DNA of 64,000 bases from contig NC_091666.1 in assembly GCF_042453785.1 (NCBI RefSeq), positions 25,688,501-25,752,500 on the forward strand, in the 5' to 3' direction. Numbering within the stretch: position 1 is the first letter of the stretch; every line of letters starts with the position of its first letter. Origin of the DNA: Malus domestica. Its lineage: Eukaryota > Streptophyta > Magnoliopsida > Rosales > Rosaceae. A program made the position numbers and the translations under genes. Shown in pieces: positions 12,768-24,899 of this stretch. The notes under the pieces are model-generated. The model did not search any database. It saw nothing but the letters and a program-made list of their open reading frames with translations, and was not told the DNA's origin.

Positions 12768-13141
12768 GGCTGGTTTGGTATTGCTGTGCTTTGAAAAAAA
12801 GCTGCTGTGAGAATAAGCGGCTGTGCTGTGAGAATAAGCGGCTGTGAAATAAAGCCAGTAGAGTGTTTGGTAAACTTTTTTGTGAAAGTGCTTTTGGAAA
12901 AAAAAGCAGGATGATAGTGTGTCTTTTCATTAAAGGAGCACTGTAGCTCCATGTGCTTTGAAAAAACTGGCTTTTTTTCAAAGCAGCAAATAGCAGCTTC
13001 AGCTTTTCCTTTGATTTTCAGCTTATTCTCACAGCAGCTTCCAAAATAAGCCTTTTTTTTTCAGTTTACCAAACACAAAAATGACCCTCAGCTTTTTTTC
13101 ACAGTGACTTTTTTTAAAATCACCTCAATCCCAAACGAGGC
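12768..13141. mobile_element. hAT-like MITE, same family as the actin-intron copy
   Basis: Begins GGCTGGTTTGGTATTGCTG and ends ATCCCAAACGAGGC, with subterminal AGCTGCTGTGAGAATAAGC repeats and their complement. It is 374 bp, nearly identical in layout and length to 4548-4923. Both flanks carry CTTCG, shorter than a normal hAT duplication, so the exact ends may be off by a few bases. Confidence 0.75.
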
Positions 13142-13546
13142 CTTCGTCATGCATTAATAAGCCAAACATTGGCATGCACAGGACATTATAACCAAGATCC
13201 GGCAAAGAAATAAAAAAGAAGAGTAAAAAAGAGAGATAAGAATCGTTGTCAATGTTAGAAATTGATAACTCCAAAATAATTTCTGATGGAGAGTGATGGT
13301 GATGTGAGTGAGTAGAACAAGCTCAAATGTACCAGGACCACGAGAGTAAATGAGCTTATGTATGGGCTTGGAACGACGCCGGCTTATTTGGACCCACACA
13401 GTCGGCTAATAGAGCTCACATCTTGTGGCTGTGGGCTGTCCAACGAGGCCTCCATCACACACTTTGAACTTTCTTCATCACCAACCTGCAAAACCAACCA
13501 CTAATAAAACACACAAAACAAAAAACAAGCCAGGTGAGAAATATTT

Positions 13547-13690
13547 TAAGGAAAACTAATGAAAAATGTTTGAAAACTTTGAGTTTTAATGATAAATATA
13601 AAATAAAGGGTAAAATAAATAGTAACATAATTGACTTTTTAATGTAAAAATATGATTTTTCGTTAAAATAAATAGTATCGCGGTTTTTTA
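13547..13690. mobile_element. MITE of the GGAAAACTAATGAAAA family, diverged copy
   Basis: Starts AGGAAAACTAATGAAAAATG and contains TTGAGTTTTAATGATAAA and GATTTTTCGTTAAAATAAA, matching the better preserved copy at 32547-32700 in the same order. The right end (ATTAAAAGTCTTAG) and the flanking duplication are eroded. Confidence 0.65.
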
Positions 13691-13887
13691 TTAAAAGTCT
13701 TAGTATTTTAGTGAGGTTGCCTGCTTCGAAGGTAACTTCACAGCAGAAATTAATGGGGGGATTGGGACAATATTCAATGTGTTTGGTTGAGGCTGCTTTC
13801 AGTTTCAGCTTTAGCCCATTTCTGTACATGCTAGGGCATTAGTTTTCCGTTTTTTACGTCATGGCAGGAAATAGACATGTAGATAAT

Positions 13888-14035
13888 AAAGGTGTGCTAT
13901 CCACACATTCTATTTTACTTCTTACACATTCTTTGATAATTTATATTCGTTGATCTTCTTCAATTCATCCGATCCGACAGCCGAAAATTAAAAATGTGTG
14001 TGAGAAGTAAAATGGGGTATGTGGATTCACACCCC
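13888..14035. mobile_element. hAT-like MITE, GGTGTGCTATCCACAC family, 8-bp TSD
   Basis: 148 bp with terminal GGTGTGCTATCCACACATTC and a complementary end GTATGTGGATTCACACCCC. Flanked by an exact 8-bp duplication TAGATAAT (13880-13887 and 14036-14043). Same length and structure as 24172-24319. Confidence 0.78.
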
Positions 14036-14657
14036 TAGATAATATTCACTGTTCATGTGTGACTCCACCTATCTAACTGACTGGTGTTTGGATCACATGT
14101 TCTGTCTGTCCTCACGCATTATAAGACCTACTTAAAAATACGGACACATGTTCCGTCTGTCCGCACACATCATCCTGTACACACTCAAATCGCCATCTCT
14201 CTCCATTATAAATTATCTTGGAGTATCAATTTCTAACATTGACAACGATTCTTATAGTTAGGAGAAGAAGATGCCCTTATAGCACTTAAAAATAAGTTCG
14301 TATATTATTATGCAATTTTTTAAATAAATACGAAGTTCGCTATTATTTAAAAATGTTAAAAATACATTTTACAAAAAAAAAAATGTTATCTTTCTTAGAT
14401 ATGTTATAAATATTTGTATAATACGTGAAATTTTTATATGTTACACTAAAAAATATGTGAAACTAAATGCATTCAACATTAACTGTGTAAATATACGTAT
14501 ATATAGTACGTTTGATTTTGAAAAACATATATTTTAGCGAATGGATTTAGAAATGTATGAAAAATGAAAATATTCTTTATATGTACAAGTATAAATATGT
14601 ATATTAATAGTATTTTGGTATCATACCCCCTAGTTCCACCATTGTGACCACTGCGAG

Positions 14658-15078
14658 CAGTGGCGGAGTCAGCATGGGATCTTTGGTTTTCCTTGACCCC
14701 AATAACTTTAAAAACTACGTATATTTACTTGTATATTGATTTAACCGCAAAAAACAACTAAGGCAAATTAAATTATGACCTCCTCATCCTACTTCTTCTA
14801 TTTTCTTCTATCATGTTTGTCTTCATTTTCTCTCTTCTTGTATGAAATGTTTTAGTTGAAAAGCCTTGAAAGTCTTCAACATTACTCCACAGTATCTTAC
14901 ATCCACCCTCGACAAGCATGTACAAGTAATAGTAGTCGTCGACATATGTTGACATAAAATTTCGGCATATGTTGGTAGGAATTCATAGGTACCTATTAGG
15001 TGCTCGATAGAATGAACCAATAAAGCTTTTTGGTTGATATTATGACCCCATTATTTGAAAATCATGGCTACGCCACTG
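14658..15078. mobile_element. hAT-like element with CAGTGGCGGA terminus
   Basis: Begins CAGTGGCGGAGTCAGCATG and ends GGCTACGCCACTG. Flanked by ACTGCGAG (14650-14657) and ACTGCGGG (15079-15086), an 8-bp duplication with one mismatch. It is 421 bp and has no transposase. Small minus-strand open frames inside it are not recognised. Confidence 0.75.
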
Positions 15079-15392
15079 ACTGCGGGGCAATTCTGAACTA
15101 CATAAGAATTCCTCCCAATTAATTGGATGGCCGAGTAAGATTCAGCTCAGCTGTCTTCCTTTTGCATTTATGTCTTTAATTTATCTCTATTTTTTTTCTG
15201 CATGTTGGGATTTGGCTTCTGAACTAAGATGTAAACAGTGCTCAAATTATGATGCGAAAGTGACTCATCACCTATGCAAATGCAATCATGGATCCTTACA
15301 GTACCAATGCCATGACGACCACGCTAGTTAGATGGTTATGACCTACACTTAGTACAGTTATTGCTAATATTTACCTTCACATACTCTACAGT

Positions 15393-15800
15393 AAAGTTCT
15401 GGAAGACGCTAGACTCTAGTCATGAGGCGGGTCGAGGCCTAGCGCTTAAGTGGCTAGGCCCGGGGGTGGCTAGGCTCGGGGGGGGGGGCGCTAGGCCCGG
15501 GGGGAGGCTAGGTGAACTATGTAGATTTAAGTAAATTTATCACATATCATATAAATAAGCCCATGCTTATACTTAAAAATTACATAATTGTATTGAGATA
15601 CATAAATTGTAAAATAAAATGACATATAGATTATAAAATATTAGAATATAATGGAAACATGGAGAACAAACATATAATGTGTATTCATCTAAGTATTCAA
15701 CAAGTTTTTTACAATTTATTAAAAAAAAGTTATCTATTTTCTGTCTAAGTGAAAGTTACGACTTAGGCGGACGTCTTAACAAGTCTAGGTGTCCTTTCTT
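15393..15800. mobile_element. Non-autonomous element, CTAGGC-rich family (copy 1, ends not fixed)
   Basis: A GC-rich left part has repeated GGCTAGGCCCGGGGG units and an 11-G run at 15478-15488, followed by an AT-rich stretch and TTCTGTCTAAGTGAAAGT near 15737. The same TGTCTAAGTGAAAGTcAC motif and upstream AT-rich block recur at about 63590-63912, so both are copies of one family. No clear flanking duplication was found. Confidence 0.55.
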
Positions 15801-15809
15801 AAAGTCAAA

Positions 15810-16240
15810 CTAGGTAGAAAATGGTTAATGTATTGTGAAATTGAGGTTTCTTAGACAAGAAAGAACATAGGATAGAGATTCTTCTCTACGGACGCTGTAT
15901 ATGGCAACAGACTCAAAGTAATAAGGGAAATATGAGATTGAGTGCAACCAAATGCAAGGAATCCTCTTGCTTTTTGTGAAGAGTACCGAATGACATGGTT
16001 TAGGTGTCTAAATTTAAGATTTATTTTTACTTTTTTTTTATAAACGATAGGATAATTTACATTAAACTATGAGGAAGGAGATTAAAACACAAGATCTCGG
16101 ATGCAAAGGTGAATGCTCTTAACCAACTGAACTACAAGCTACTTGCAAGAATTTCTCTGCTTCTTGAATTGAATCAAAAGCGAGTAGACTAACATTCGCC
16201 ATAAAAAGAGGGCATATATTAAGCCCATATATGAATATTC
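15810..16240. other. Spacer upstream of the HEATR6 gene
   Basis: No gene seen. A SINE-like segment (about 16030-16140, containing GATCTCGGATGCAAAGGTGAA in part and CTCTTAACCAACTGAACTAC) resembles the 3' half of tRNA-derived repeats found again near 61240-61310. Confidence 0.4.
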
Positions 16241-16275
16241 CAAATGGGCCCATCATCCAATCTATTGGGCCCAAT
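16219..16275 (+). promoter_or_regulatory. Cluster of site II (TGGGCC/T) promoter elements
   Basis: Two perfect palindromes, ATGGGCCCAT (16244-16253) and ATTGGGCCCAAT (16264-16275), plus an AAGCCCATAT at about 16221, lie 100-160 bp before the HEATR6 ATG. Each palindrome is two back-to-back TGGGCC motifs, the site II element bound by TCP factors in promoters of plant housekeeping genes. Function here is inferred. Confidence 0.55.
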
Positions 16276-16377
16276 GGATCGGGTCTCTCTTGTCCAACCG
16301 AATCAGTTTGGACAGTGTCCGATACGACTAACTGAAAGTGGGTTGGAATTGGAAGGACTGAGAAGCCAAGCTCTGAA

Positions 16378-19300
16378 ATGGCGGCAGCGGCACCACCGTC
16401 GTCATCGCCAGTACGGTGGTGGAGGACGGCGTTTCTAACAGTGAGGGACGAAACCCTAACAACTCCTCTGCGCACTTCAATCCCCGAACTCCTCAAACAT
16501 TCCATCTTCTCCCACTCCCACACTCTCCTCTCCGCCGCCCACGACCTACCTCCGCAGGAAGTCACCTCCGATTTGCTCTTCGTCATGGATCTCGTCATCA
16601 CAAAGTCTCACGGCGGCGAAGACCTGACTCCTACGTTCACTCACATAACGCACTTGGTATGTATTCGACTGAGAATTTGGCTCTGCGCCTTTGCTTCTTC
16701 GTTTTTTCTCCGAAAATTTTGAAAATTGTTGTCGTTTTGATTCAGATCCATGATATCTCCCATCGTGTTCCGCTCGAGATCAATTCAGCTTCTTGGACTC
16801 TGATCCTCGACGCTTTCAACAAAATGCTTCGCTCGTTCATCGGCTCTTCGTCCTTTACGCCGGTTATGGAAGCTCTGCAGACTCTAAGGTATGCTCAACT
16901 CCTCTGGTTTTCGGTTCCATTTCCGGAAAATTTGCGTTCTGATTGTGAATTCGATTGTAATTTGTAAATTCGTTATCTTTAGACGTGTTATGAGCGCGTA
17001 TCAGAGGAAATGCACGACGGCGGAGGAGGTTCAGCTGGTGAAGTTCCTGCTGCGAATCATTGAGAGCTCTCATGCAGAGTTGAGCTCAGTTCGCAACCAA
17101 AGCTCGGTTCTTGAAGTTGGGAAGAGAATGCCGGTGCCTCGATATTGTAGTTTATGGGAAGTTCAGACGCTTGCATTTACTACGCTTGGAGAGGCAATCT
17201 CCAGAGTTGGTTTAACCTTGCCGTTGGACATCTGGAGATCAACAATCGAGGTCCTGATAATTTATTTGACACTTGTAATTCTGTGTATTTGTATGTATGT
17301 ATGTATATGTGATGCTGATGCGGTTTTGCTCTCACTTAGGTTTTTAGGAAAGTGATGGATGGCTTGGCAGCTAAAAGCCAGCTTGTGGAAGACGCTTTTA
17401 TGTCCAAGTATTCCAACAGTCTCTACTATTGCTTGCTTCGACATATTATAAATGAATTTGTCATCCTTATATATATTGGCAATGGTACGCCATTTGTGCT
17501 GCTGCAGGTTTTATTTATCGCTTCTGCATTGTCTGCATTTGACTCTCGCGGATCGTAAGTGTTCATTTTCTGACCATGTAAGTTGATGATTTTGTTTACT
17601 GAAATTATACTAAACTGATAGCCTGGTTCAGATTGAGTTGTATCTTCAACCATCATATTTCACACCTTCTGGATTTGATTATCCTTTCAGGTGTCAAGTT
17701 TTGTGGCTGCTTTGCGAATGTTCTTTTCCTATGGCATTAATAGTAGAACCCAACATACCTGTTCAGCAATTGGTCAAAAGGAAAAGGAACCTAGTTTAGC
17801 AAGCCTTAAGTTGGGTTTGGAAGATTCTAAAAAGACCGATCGTACTCCATATAGGCCTCCACACCTGCGCCAAAGGGACAATTCAAATATGAAGAAGAGT
17901 GGAGCTCAGGGTTCTCAAAGTTTATCAGATCATGAATCTTCCGCAAATGAGTTTGCATTGTCAGATTCAGATTACAGTGACAGTGATGGATCAATTAAAG
18001 ACATTGACAACATTCAGAAATCAAAAGTCCGAGTAGCTGCCATTGTTTGTATACAGGTAAGTTTTGCAATTTTTTGGTTCTTATCCTCTTTCCTAATGTC
18101 AAAGTTATTAAAGATTTTTTCAGTTTTTTTTTTGTCTTTTTTTTATTCACTTCTTTTTATCTCAATGTCAATAATAGGCTACAGAATAAGATGTACCCTG
18201 CCCTAGGGTCTCACCTCCCAAAGATCTTAGATCTCTTATTTTACTAAAGGGAGGAAATACTAATTTACATCACGGCATCCAATTAAATCTTGGGGTGTAA
18301 GCTAGCTAAAAGAAAAAAAGTTCAGTATTAAGTGATTAATGTTGTTTTACATCTTAAGTGATTAAGTGATTAATGACAGTGATTAAATCTTAGGGATTCG
18401 ATTGAAGCAGTGGATAATATGGCTGAGCAAAAAGTAGCTGCTTTTGTTTTAAAAATTTATTGTCTTCTTGAAGCTACAGAATCCCACCAATCATTTTGGA
18501 AAAGCAATATTTCTTTACTTGTTAAAAGTTCGGGCAGAAGGAAAATGTTAAGCAAATGTTATGTGATCTGGGCCTCTGGCTGGCGTAAGTAGCTATATTG
18601 ATTACCTCGCTTTTTGAGTTGATTTTGTTTACTGGTGTACCTATTAATATTATGAAATCTAACAAGATGGTGACAAGTGACAACATCTTAGCACAATGAC
18701 ATTATCCATTATGTACGAAGAAATTGGGATGCTGTATTTTGACAATGAAATCTTTTACTGTTTGCACACTTACCTTCTTTTCTTCGTTAATTTGGTGAAG
18801 GATCTTTGTCAAGCTGATTCCAAATCATTTACCAGCCAATGGACGCTGCTATTGCCAACCAGTGATGTACTACAACCTAGGTAAAGCATCCCACTTTCTA
18901 CTATTCCCAAATAGTTAATTTCATATACTTGATCCTCCACCACCAAACTCACTTTTTCCTGTTATGTTCTGAATTACAGGAAATATGAAGCAACACTAAT
19001 GACATGCTTGCTATTTGATCCTTATCTAAAGGTATCATTAACTGTTGTTACTGATTAGATTTAGACACTGCACTTGCTTTTGGTGAATTATTTGAACCTA
19101 GACCCTGGGTTTATGTAAAATATCTTTGTACTTCTGCTATGGTTCATGGCAATTTGTTTTCTCATTTTCACAACTTTCATACATACTCCAATGGTTATAT
19201 AATAATCTATGTTCAGTGGTGCTTCTAGCTGACATGTGCTTTTCTATTGTGGCTAGGCACGGCTTGCTTCTGCATCAACCCTGGAAGCAATGTTGGATGG

Positions 19301-22300
19301 CCCGTCATCTGTTTTTCTGCAGGTAGCAGAGTTCAAGGAATCTTCTAAACGTGGATCTTTCACATCACTTTCAAGTTCCCTTGGACATATACTAATGCAG
19401 CTTCATACAGGTATGTGAAAGCCACTATGCTGCACAAATTCATACTTTCACTGCAATAATATTGCTGTTACATGTTCAAGTAACTTATTCTCATGACGTC
19501 ACAATTTTTATGATGTATCTGGTGTAGGTATTTTATACTTAATTCAACGTGAAACTCATAGTAGACTGATGGCATCCCTGTTCAAGATTCTCATGCTTTT
19601 GATATCATCTACACCGTATGAGTTCTCCCCCCAAAAATTTTGTAATTGTTAATGATTTGCTTCTTTTCTTTGGTTTTGTTTAAATGTGATTTGGTGTTCA
19701 AAACACTTGTATCATCTTATGTTTCTCTTAAGCTGTATTCAGATTCCAAAACCTCCAGTTAGAACTATTCAGTGTGTACTTTTTAATTCAGTTCTGAAAT
19801 TGGGCAATTTGGCTTACAGCTTTAATAGCATTTTATATTGCCTTTATGCCCTTTTTGGGTTTGAATCTTTCCCTTACCAACTTCCCTTACTTTTGGGTGA
19901 GTAAGTCACCTCCTTTACTTTAGGATCTGACTCCGAAAATCTTGATTTCAAACAATATTCTTTATTTATTGCAGCGAGGATAGGAAAAGTGGCACGCTCT
20001 GAATACTGATTCTTCATAGTAGCATTTTATTTATTTTATTAGACACTTGTGTACACAACAAAACGATGAATGATGTTACTCCCTACTCTTTTTTGAGGAA
20101 AATCTTGTGTACTTATATTTCCTGTCAATGATCATTTTACAGATATTCAAGAATGCCTGGAGAGTTGTTGCCAACAGTTTTTACGTCTCTACAAGAAAGG
20201 ATGAAAAATGGATTTCCATTCAAAAGTGATCAGACTGGTCTGCTGGTTAGTTGTCCTTTTTTTCTTTTTCTTTTTCAGGTAAAGAGTAATATCTGCATTG
20301 CCTGCCCTTCCCCACTGTTATAACTTAACTATTTTTATCTCGTTGATTAGGCTTCTTCTATTAGTTGCTTGACAACCGCTCTGAACATCTCACCTTCTTC
20401 ACTGCAAGTTAAAGACATGCTTCTGGTGGAGATATCTAATGATGAGCTTAATATTGGTAGCATAACTGATTAACTTTACTGGTGCTCATGTTTGCTAATT
20501 CTTAAGCTACACCATCCTTTTGAAAATCATCACACTTTGTCTCATTTCTGTGCCTTTCCACTTTGTCTCCTTTCTCCAGATTTTGTCGATGCTAAAAAGA
20601 AGTCAGCTGTTCTCTCTACACTGTTTCAATTTTCAGAACAAGTTAGCAACCCAACGATATGCTTTGAGGCTCTTCTGGTAATTGGTTTATGATAATCAGG
20701 TTTTGCAGCGGTGCTGATTCTTTTCTGGGCAAGCATGTAGCATGCCATCAACTGTCATGAGATGCTTGTGGTTTTTCTATTAGTGTCTTTTCGACTATGC
20801 ACTTTCTTTTCTTAAAGGAGTTTGGCTATTTTGACGCATTTGGTGATTATATCTAAGGCTTATATTGTTTCTTGTAGGCACTTAGGGCTGTGTCCCATAA
20901 TTACCCAAGCATAATGTTTTCCTGTTGGGAACAAATTTCCACCATTGTTTATGGTGTTTTGAGGGCAGCTATTACTGAAGTTCCTACAGGATATAAGGGC
21001 AATACTAGAAATTTTGTTGGATTTATTGGGGAAAAAGTCATTACAGCTGCTATTAAAGTAAGAGTCCTTTAATATCAGCTATTTTTCCTCTCCAAAAAAG
21101 TAAATGAATACTATTAATTTTTGTTGAGTTTGTTGTACATTAGAAACAAGCGAGACCTTACAAAGTGGTATTTTTAGGTCATATTCATGTAATTGATTTT
21201 TTTCCCCTCGCGGACATATACGTATAATGATCCTTGATGTCAATTATCAGGTTTTGGACGAATGTCTACGGGCAATATCTGGATTTAAAGGAACTGAAGA
21301 CCCTTTAGATGATAAATTACTTGATGCTCCATTTATTTCTGACTGCATAAGGATGAAAAAAGTTTCATCTGCCCCTTTTTATGAACCAGAGAACTCAGAA
21401 AATACTAGAGATGAACCCACATCATGTCAATCTGGAACAGAGCAGTGGTGTGAGACAATTGAGAAACATATGTCTCTGATTCTTCACCATCCTTCTGCAG
21501 TGGTTAGTTGTTATAAACGTTTGACTTTTTCCCAAGTGGGGTAATATACCAAATGTAGGGATTATCTTTTTGCGTTTTTATCTACTGTTCTGAACCTTAT
21601 AAATTTCCTTGAAGGTGAGAGCAGCCTCTGTTACATGTTTTGCGGGTATAACTTCTTCTGTATTCTTCTCATTGTCGAAGGAAAAACAAAACTTCATTCT
21701 TTCTTCTTCTGTAAGTTTTCTTGTAACTAATCACTGGTGCTATACTGTAACCTCTCTGTTTTTTGTAAATGGAATAGAAAGCTTTTTTTCTTATCGGTTA
21801 TACGTACAAAATCCTTTTAGGTTCGTGCTGCCGTAAGTGATGATGTGCCTTCGGTTAGGTCAGCTGCTTGTCGAGCCATTGGAGTCATATCAATGTTTCC
21901 TCAAGTTTCTCAAAGGTGATTTTGACATGTTTTTAATGGCATTGAATGATTCTCAGAGTTCTTATTATCTGTTATCGACTTCGAATTTTATGCTTTGTTC
22001 GAGAACCTTTGACAGAGATTCATTAAGAACTTAAATTATACAGTGCAGAGATCCTTGATAAATTTGTTCATGCTGTGGAGATTAACACTCGTGATCCCCT
22101 GATCTCGGTATTTTCCTGTCTGTCTAATTATATTTTATATTTAATAAGATTGGTATTTCATTTTACTTCTTAAGCAGTCAAAACCTTTCGTATAATTCTT
22201 ATTTTAGGTGCGAATAACTGCTTCTTGGGCTCTGGCAAACATATGTGATTCTATCCGTCATTGTATTGATGATTTTGCCTTGAAACAATCTGGAGGTGAG

Positions 22301-24615
22301 CTTAATTTTGAAGCGTGATATATCAATGGTATTTACACTGTATCATTGATTATTCAAACTACTAATCTTCTTTCTATTGTTTTTTTTTTTTTTTTTCATT
22401 TCTGTATAGGCTATCCTGAAATCTCTAAATTATTCACAGTATTAACCGAGTGCGCTTTGCGTCTGACTAAGGATGGAGATAAGGTTAGATATGTTAACAA
22501 GTCAAGTCATTTCGTTTTTTCCTCCTTTCTATATGTTAGTTGAATATGATGATAATAAGCCAAATGATAGACACTTAGATGTAAAGAATTCATAGTGTCT
22601 GCTCATTTATAGTCATTGATAATTCATGTATATCTCACAGTTCTGAGTATTTTTTTCTTTCTACAATCAGATTAAATCAAATGCTGTAAGGGCTCTAGGG
22701 AATCTTTCAAGATCTATCAAATATAGAAGCAATAGTGACAGGATAGTAGACAATAATGGCATGCCAATAAAGAGCACTAAACCTGACAAAATATCATCAA
22801 GCAATTACAGGGAAGGAAGTCAAAGAGATGTATCAATATCATGCCATCCAGCTTCTTTGGGAGATTCTCATTGGCTAGAGAGGGTCGTTCAGGCATTTAT
22901 TTCTTGTGTTACGACTGGTAATGTTAAGGTACCATGCTGACAGTTCTTACTTGCTGAGATTTTATTTTCTAATTTGAGTGGAATGGATGAGACTGTATCC
23001 TCATTATTATCTTCTGTTTTCAACTCTAATTTTACTGTGCATCTAACAGGTCCAATGGAATGTTTGTCATGCTTTAAGCAACCTATTTCTGAATGAGACA
23101 TTAAGACTGCGAGAGATGGATTGGTATAGTTTGAATCTTATGCGGGCATGGTTACGATGTTTTTTATTTCTTGTTGGAAATCAATTTATTGATGTATGAG
23201 GTTGAAATGCCTAATATTTTACTAGTGTTTACAATAATAGCTTGTTTTCTCTGCATTCTCCTAAAGTATGAAAGTAAGCTCATAAATCATAACTAAAAAA
23301 AAGCTAACCGTGCATTGTTTTCTGACAGGGCTTCGTCTGTGTTTAGTATTCTTTTACTGCTGTTACGCGATTCTTCCAACTTTAAGATCAGGATTCAAGC
23401 TGCTTCTGCTTTGGCCGTGCCAGCATCAGTATTTGGTATGTAGTTGGATTTACCCTTGTTTCTATGTTATTGTTGCCTTGGTAACTTCACAATGCTATAT
23501 ATCAGTTATCCTTCTCCACCAAAGTTCAATTTTTATTGTTATCGGTTCAATTAGTTGACTGACATCTTCTGGATGCATTTTTGATCAAGGAAATCTTGCT
23601 CATTGTGTTTTGTATGAGAATCCTTTAAATCATCCCTTGATACAATCTGGAAACTAAAAGAGAAGCCTATTGGTTTGTTGTAGATTATGGAGAATCCTTC
23701 TCCGATGTCATCCAGGGTCTGGTGCATATATTAGAGAATCAAGGTTCAGATCGGATTGCATCACCGTCAAATTTCAAATACAGGGTTGCACTTGAAAACC
23801 AGGTACGTAATGCACCTGAGCAGTTGTGAATTAATATTGGTTGAAATAGTGAATTTTGGTTTAATGTGCATGTGTTTGAGGTATATGATGTGTTTATTAG
23901 TTTTTTCTTCTGCCTGGTTCAGTTGACCTCAACCGTGTTGCATGTTCTTATCCTCACTTCAAGTTCGGATCATGAACCCGTCAAAGATTTCCTTGTAAAA
24001 GTAAGTGTTTCTTACACGTAAATTGAATTAACTTGGCCCAGGATAATATTCGTAGTTACTTCTCCACGAGTTTTATTGTAGAAAAATATTTTATCATGTC
24101 ATACCGTAGATCATTTTCACGAAGTGACCAAGTGAACCATGATAACAATTTTCATTTTGGAGATAAACAAAGGGGTGTGATATCCACACACCCCATTTTA
24201 CTTCTCACACACCTTTTTAATTTTCGACCGTCGGATCGGATGAATTGAAGAAGATCAAAGGACAGAAATTATCAAGGGGTGTGTGAAAAGTAAAATAGGG
24301 TGTGTGGATAGCACACCCCTAAAGAAAATGGTCATGTGTGCATATGTTCATGTTTGCTGATATGTCCATTTTCTTGGACTCATTTTCTTTCTGCGGATAC
24401 AGAAAGCCTCGTTCCTCGAAGACTGGTTCAAGGCGCTATGCTCGTCACTTGGAGAGACAAGTTGTCAAGCTGAACTTGAGAATAATAAATCTACCGGGAA
24501 TCCGAAGAACGAGATGATATGCAACGCAATTGGGTCGCTAATCCAATTGTACAATAGCAGGAAGCATCATGCAATTGCCCAGAAATTTGAGAAGTTAGTG
24601 AACGGCATCCAGTGA
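16378..24615 (+). CDS. HEATR6: HEAT repeat-containing protein 6 homologue (DUF4042)
   Basis: A long alpha-solenoid protein of HEAT/armadillo repeats; the biochemical role of the family is poorly known and the repeats suggest scaffolding. Exons: 16378-16656, 16746-16888, 16983-17250, 17340-17407, 17508-17577, 17691-18056, 18801-18880, 18980-19031, 19257-19410, 19528-19615, 20143-20245, 20351-20456, 20580-20677, 20878-21057, 21251-21502, 21615-21710, 21821-21915, 22044-22107, 22208-22295, 22410-22483, 22671-22928, 23050-23123, 23329-23435, 23684-23802, 23923-24000, 24403-24615. All 26 join in phase to 1190 residues, close to the animal protein (about 1180). The DUF4042 block starts near residue 385 (VRVAAIVCIQDLCQADSKSF) with KYEATLMTCLLFDPYLKARL following. 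HEAT-like units VRAASVTCFAG, VRSAACRAIGVIS and VRITASWALANI occur in the C-terminal half. A serine/aspartate-rich acidic linker precedes DUF4042. The last intron carries a MITE. Confidence 0.93.
24172..24319. mobile_element. hAT-like MITE in the last intron of HEATR6
   Basis: GGGGTGTGATATCCACACAC and TGTGTGGATAGCACACCCC form the inverted ends of a 148-bp element. Flanks TAAACAAA (24164-24171) and TAAAGAAA (24320-24327) are an 8-bp duplication with one mismatch. Same family as 13888-14035. Confidence 0.8.
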
Positions 24616-24862
24616 GTTCTCGGTTGACTTTCATACTCCTGCTGTACATGCCAACCTTGTGATCAAGCTCCTCGCACAGCCACATAATATACTGGAAAAT
24701 GCCTCCCTTTGAAGGCAAATTTTTCATGGCGGCACGACATCTCTAAAGATGCACTGGCAGCATACAAGACTCTTGAGGATCATATGAGATCGGGTTTCTG
24801 TGCTTTTTTCATGGGAGGGGGTTGGATAGGACCTATTTCCTATATAGGTTGTATTGTCGGGC

Positions 24863-24889
24863 ATATATATATATATATATATATATATT
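24863..24889. repeat. (AT)n microsatellite
   Basis: Uninterrupted AT dinucleotides, about 250 bp downstream of the HEATR6 stop codon, possibly within its 3' UTR. Confidence 0.85.
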
Positions 24890-24899
24890 ATGTATTATT

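Noticed and set aside
17470..17560. Alternative HEATR6 reading through 17408-17507
   Set aside because: The frame closes soon after and loses the conserved KFYLSLLHCLHLTL sequence that the split-codon junction restores.
19735..19905. Possible extra HEATR6 exon in intron 10
   Set aside because: Splicing exon 10 (ends 19615) directly to exon 11 (starts 20143) gives the conserved STPYSRMPGELLP text; an insert would disrupt it.
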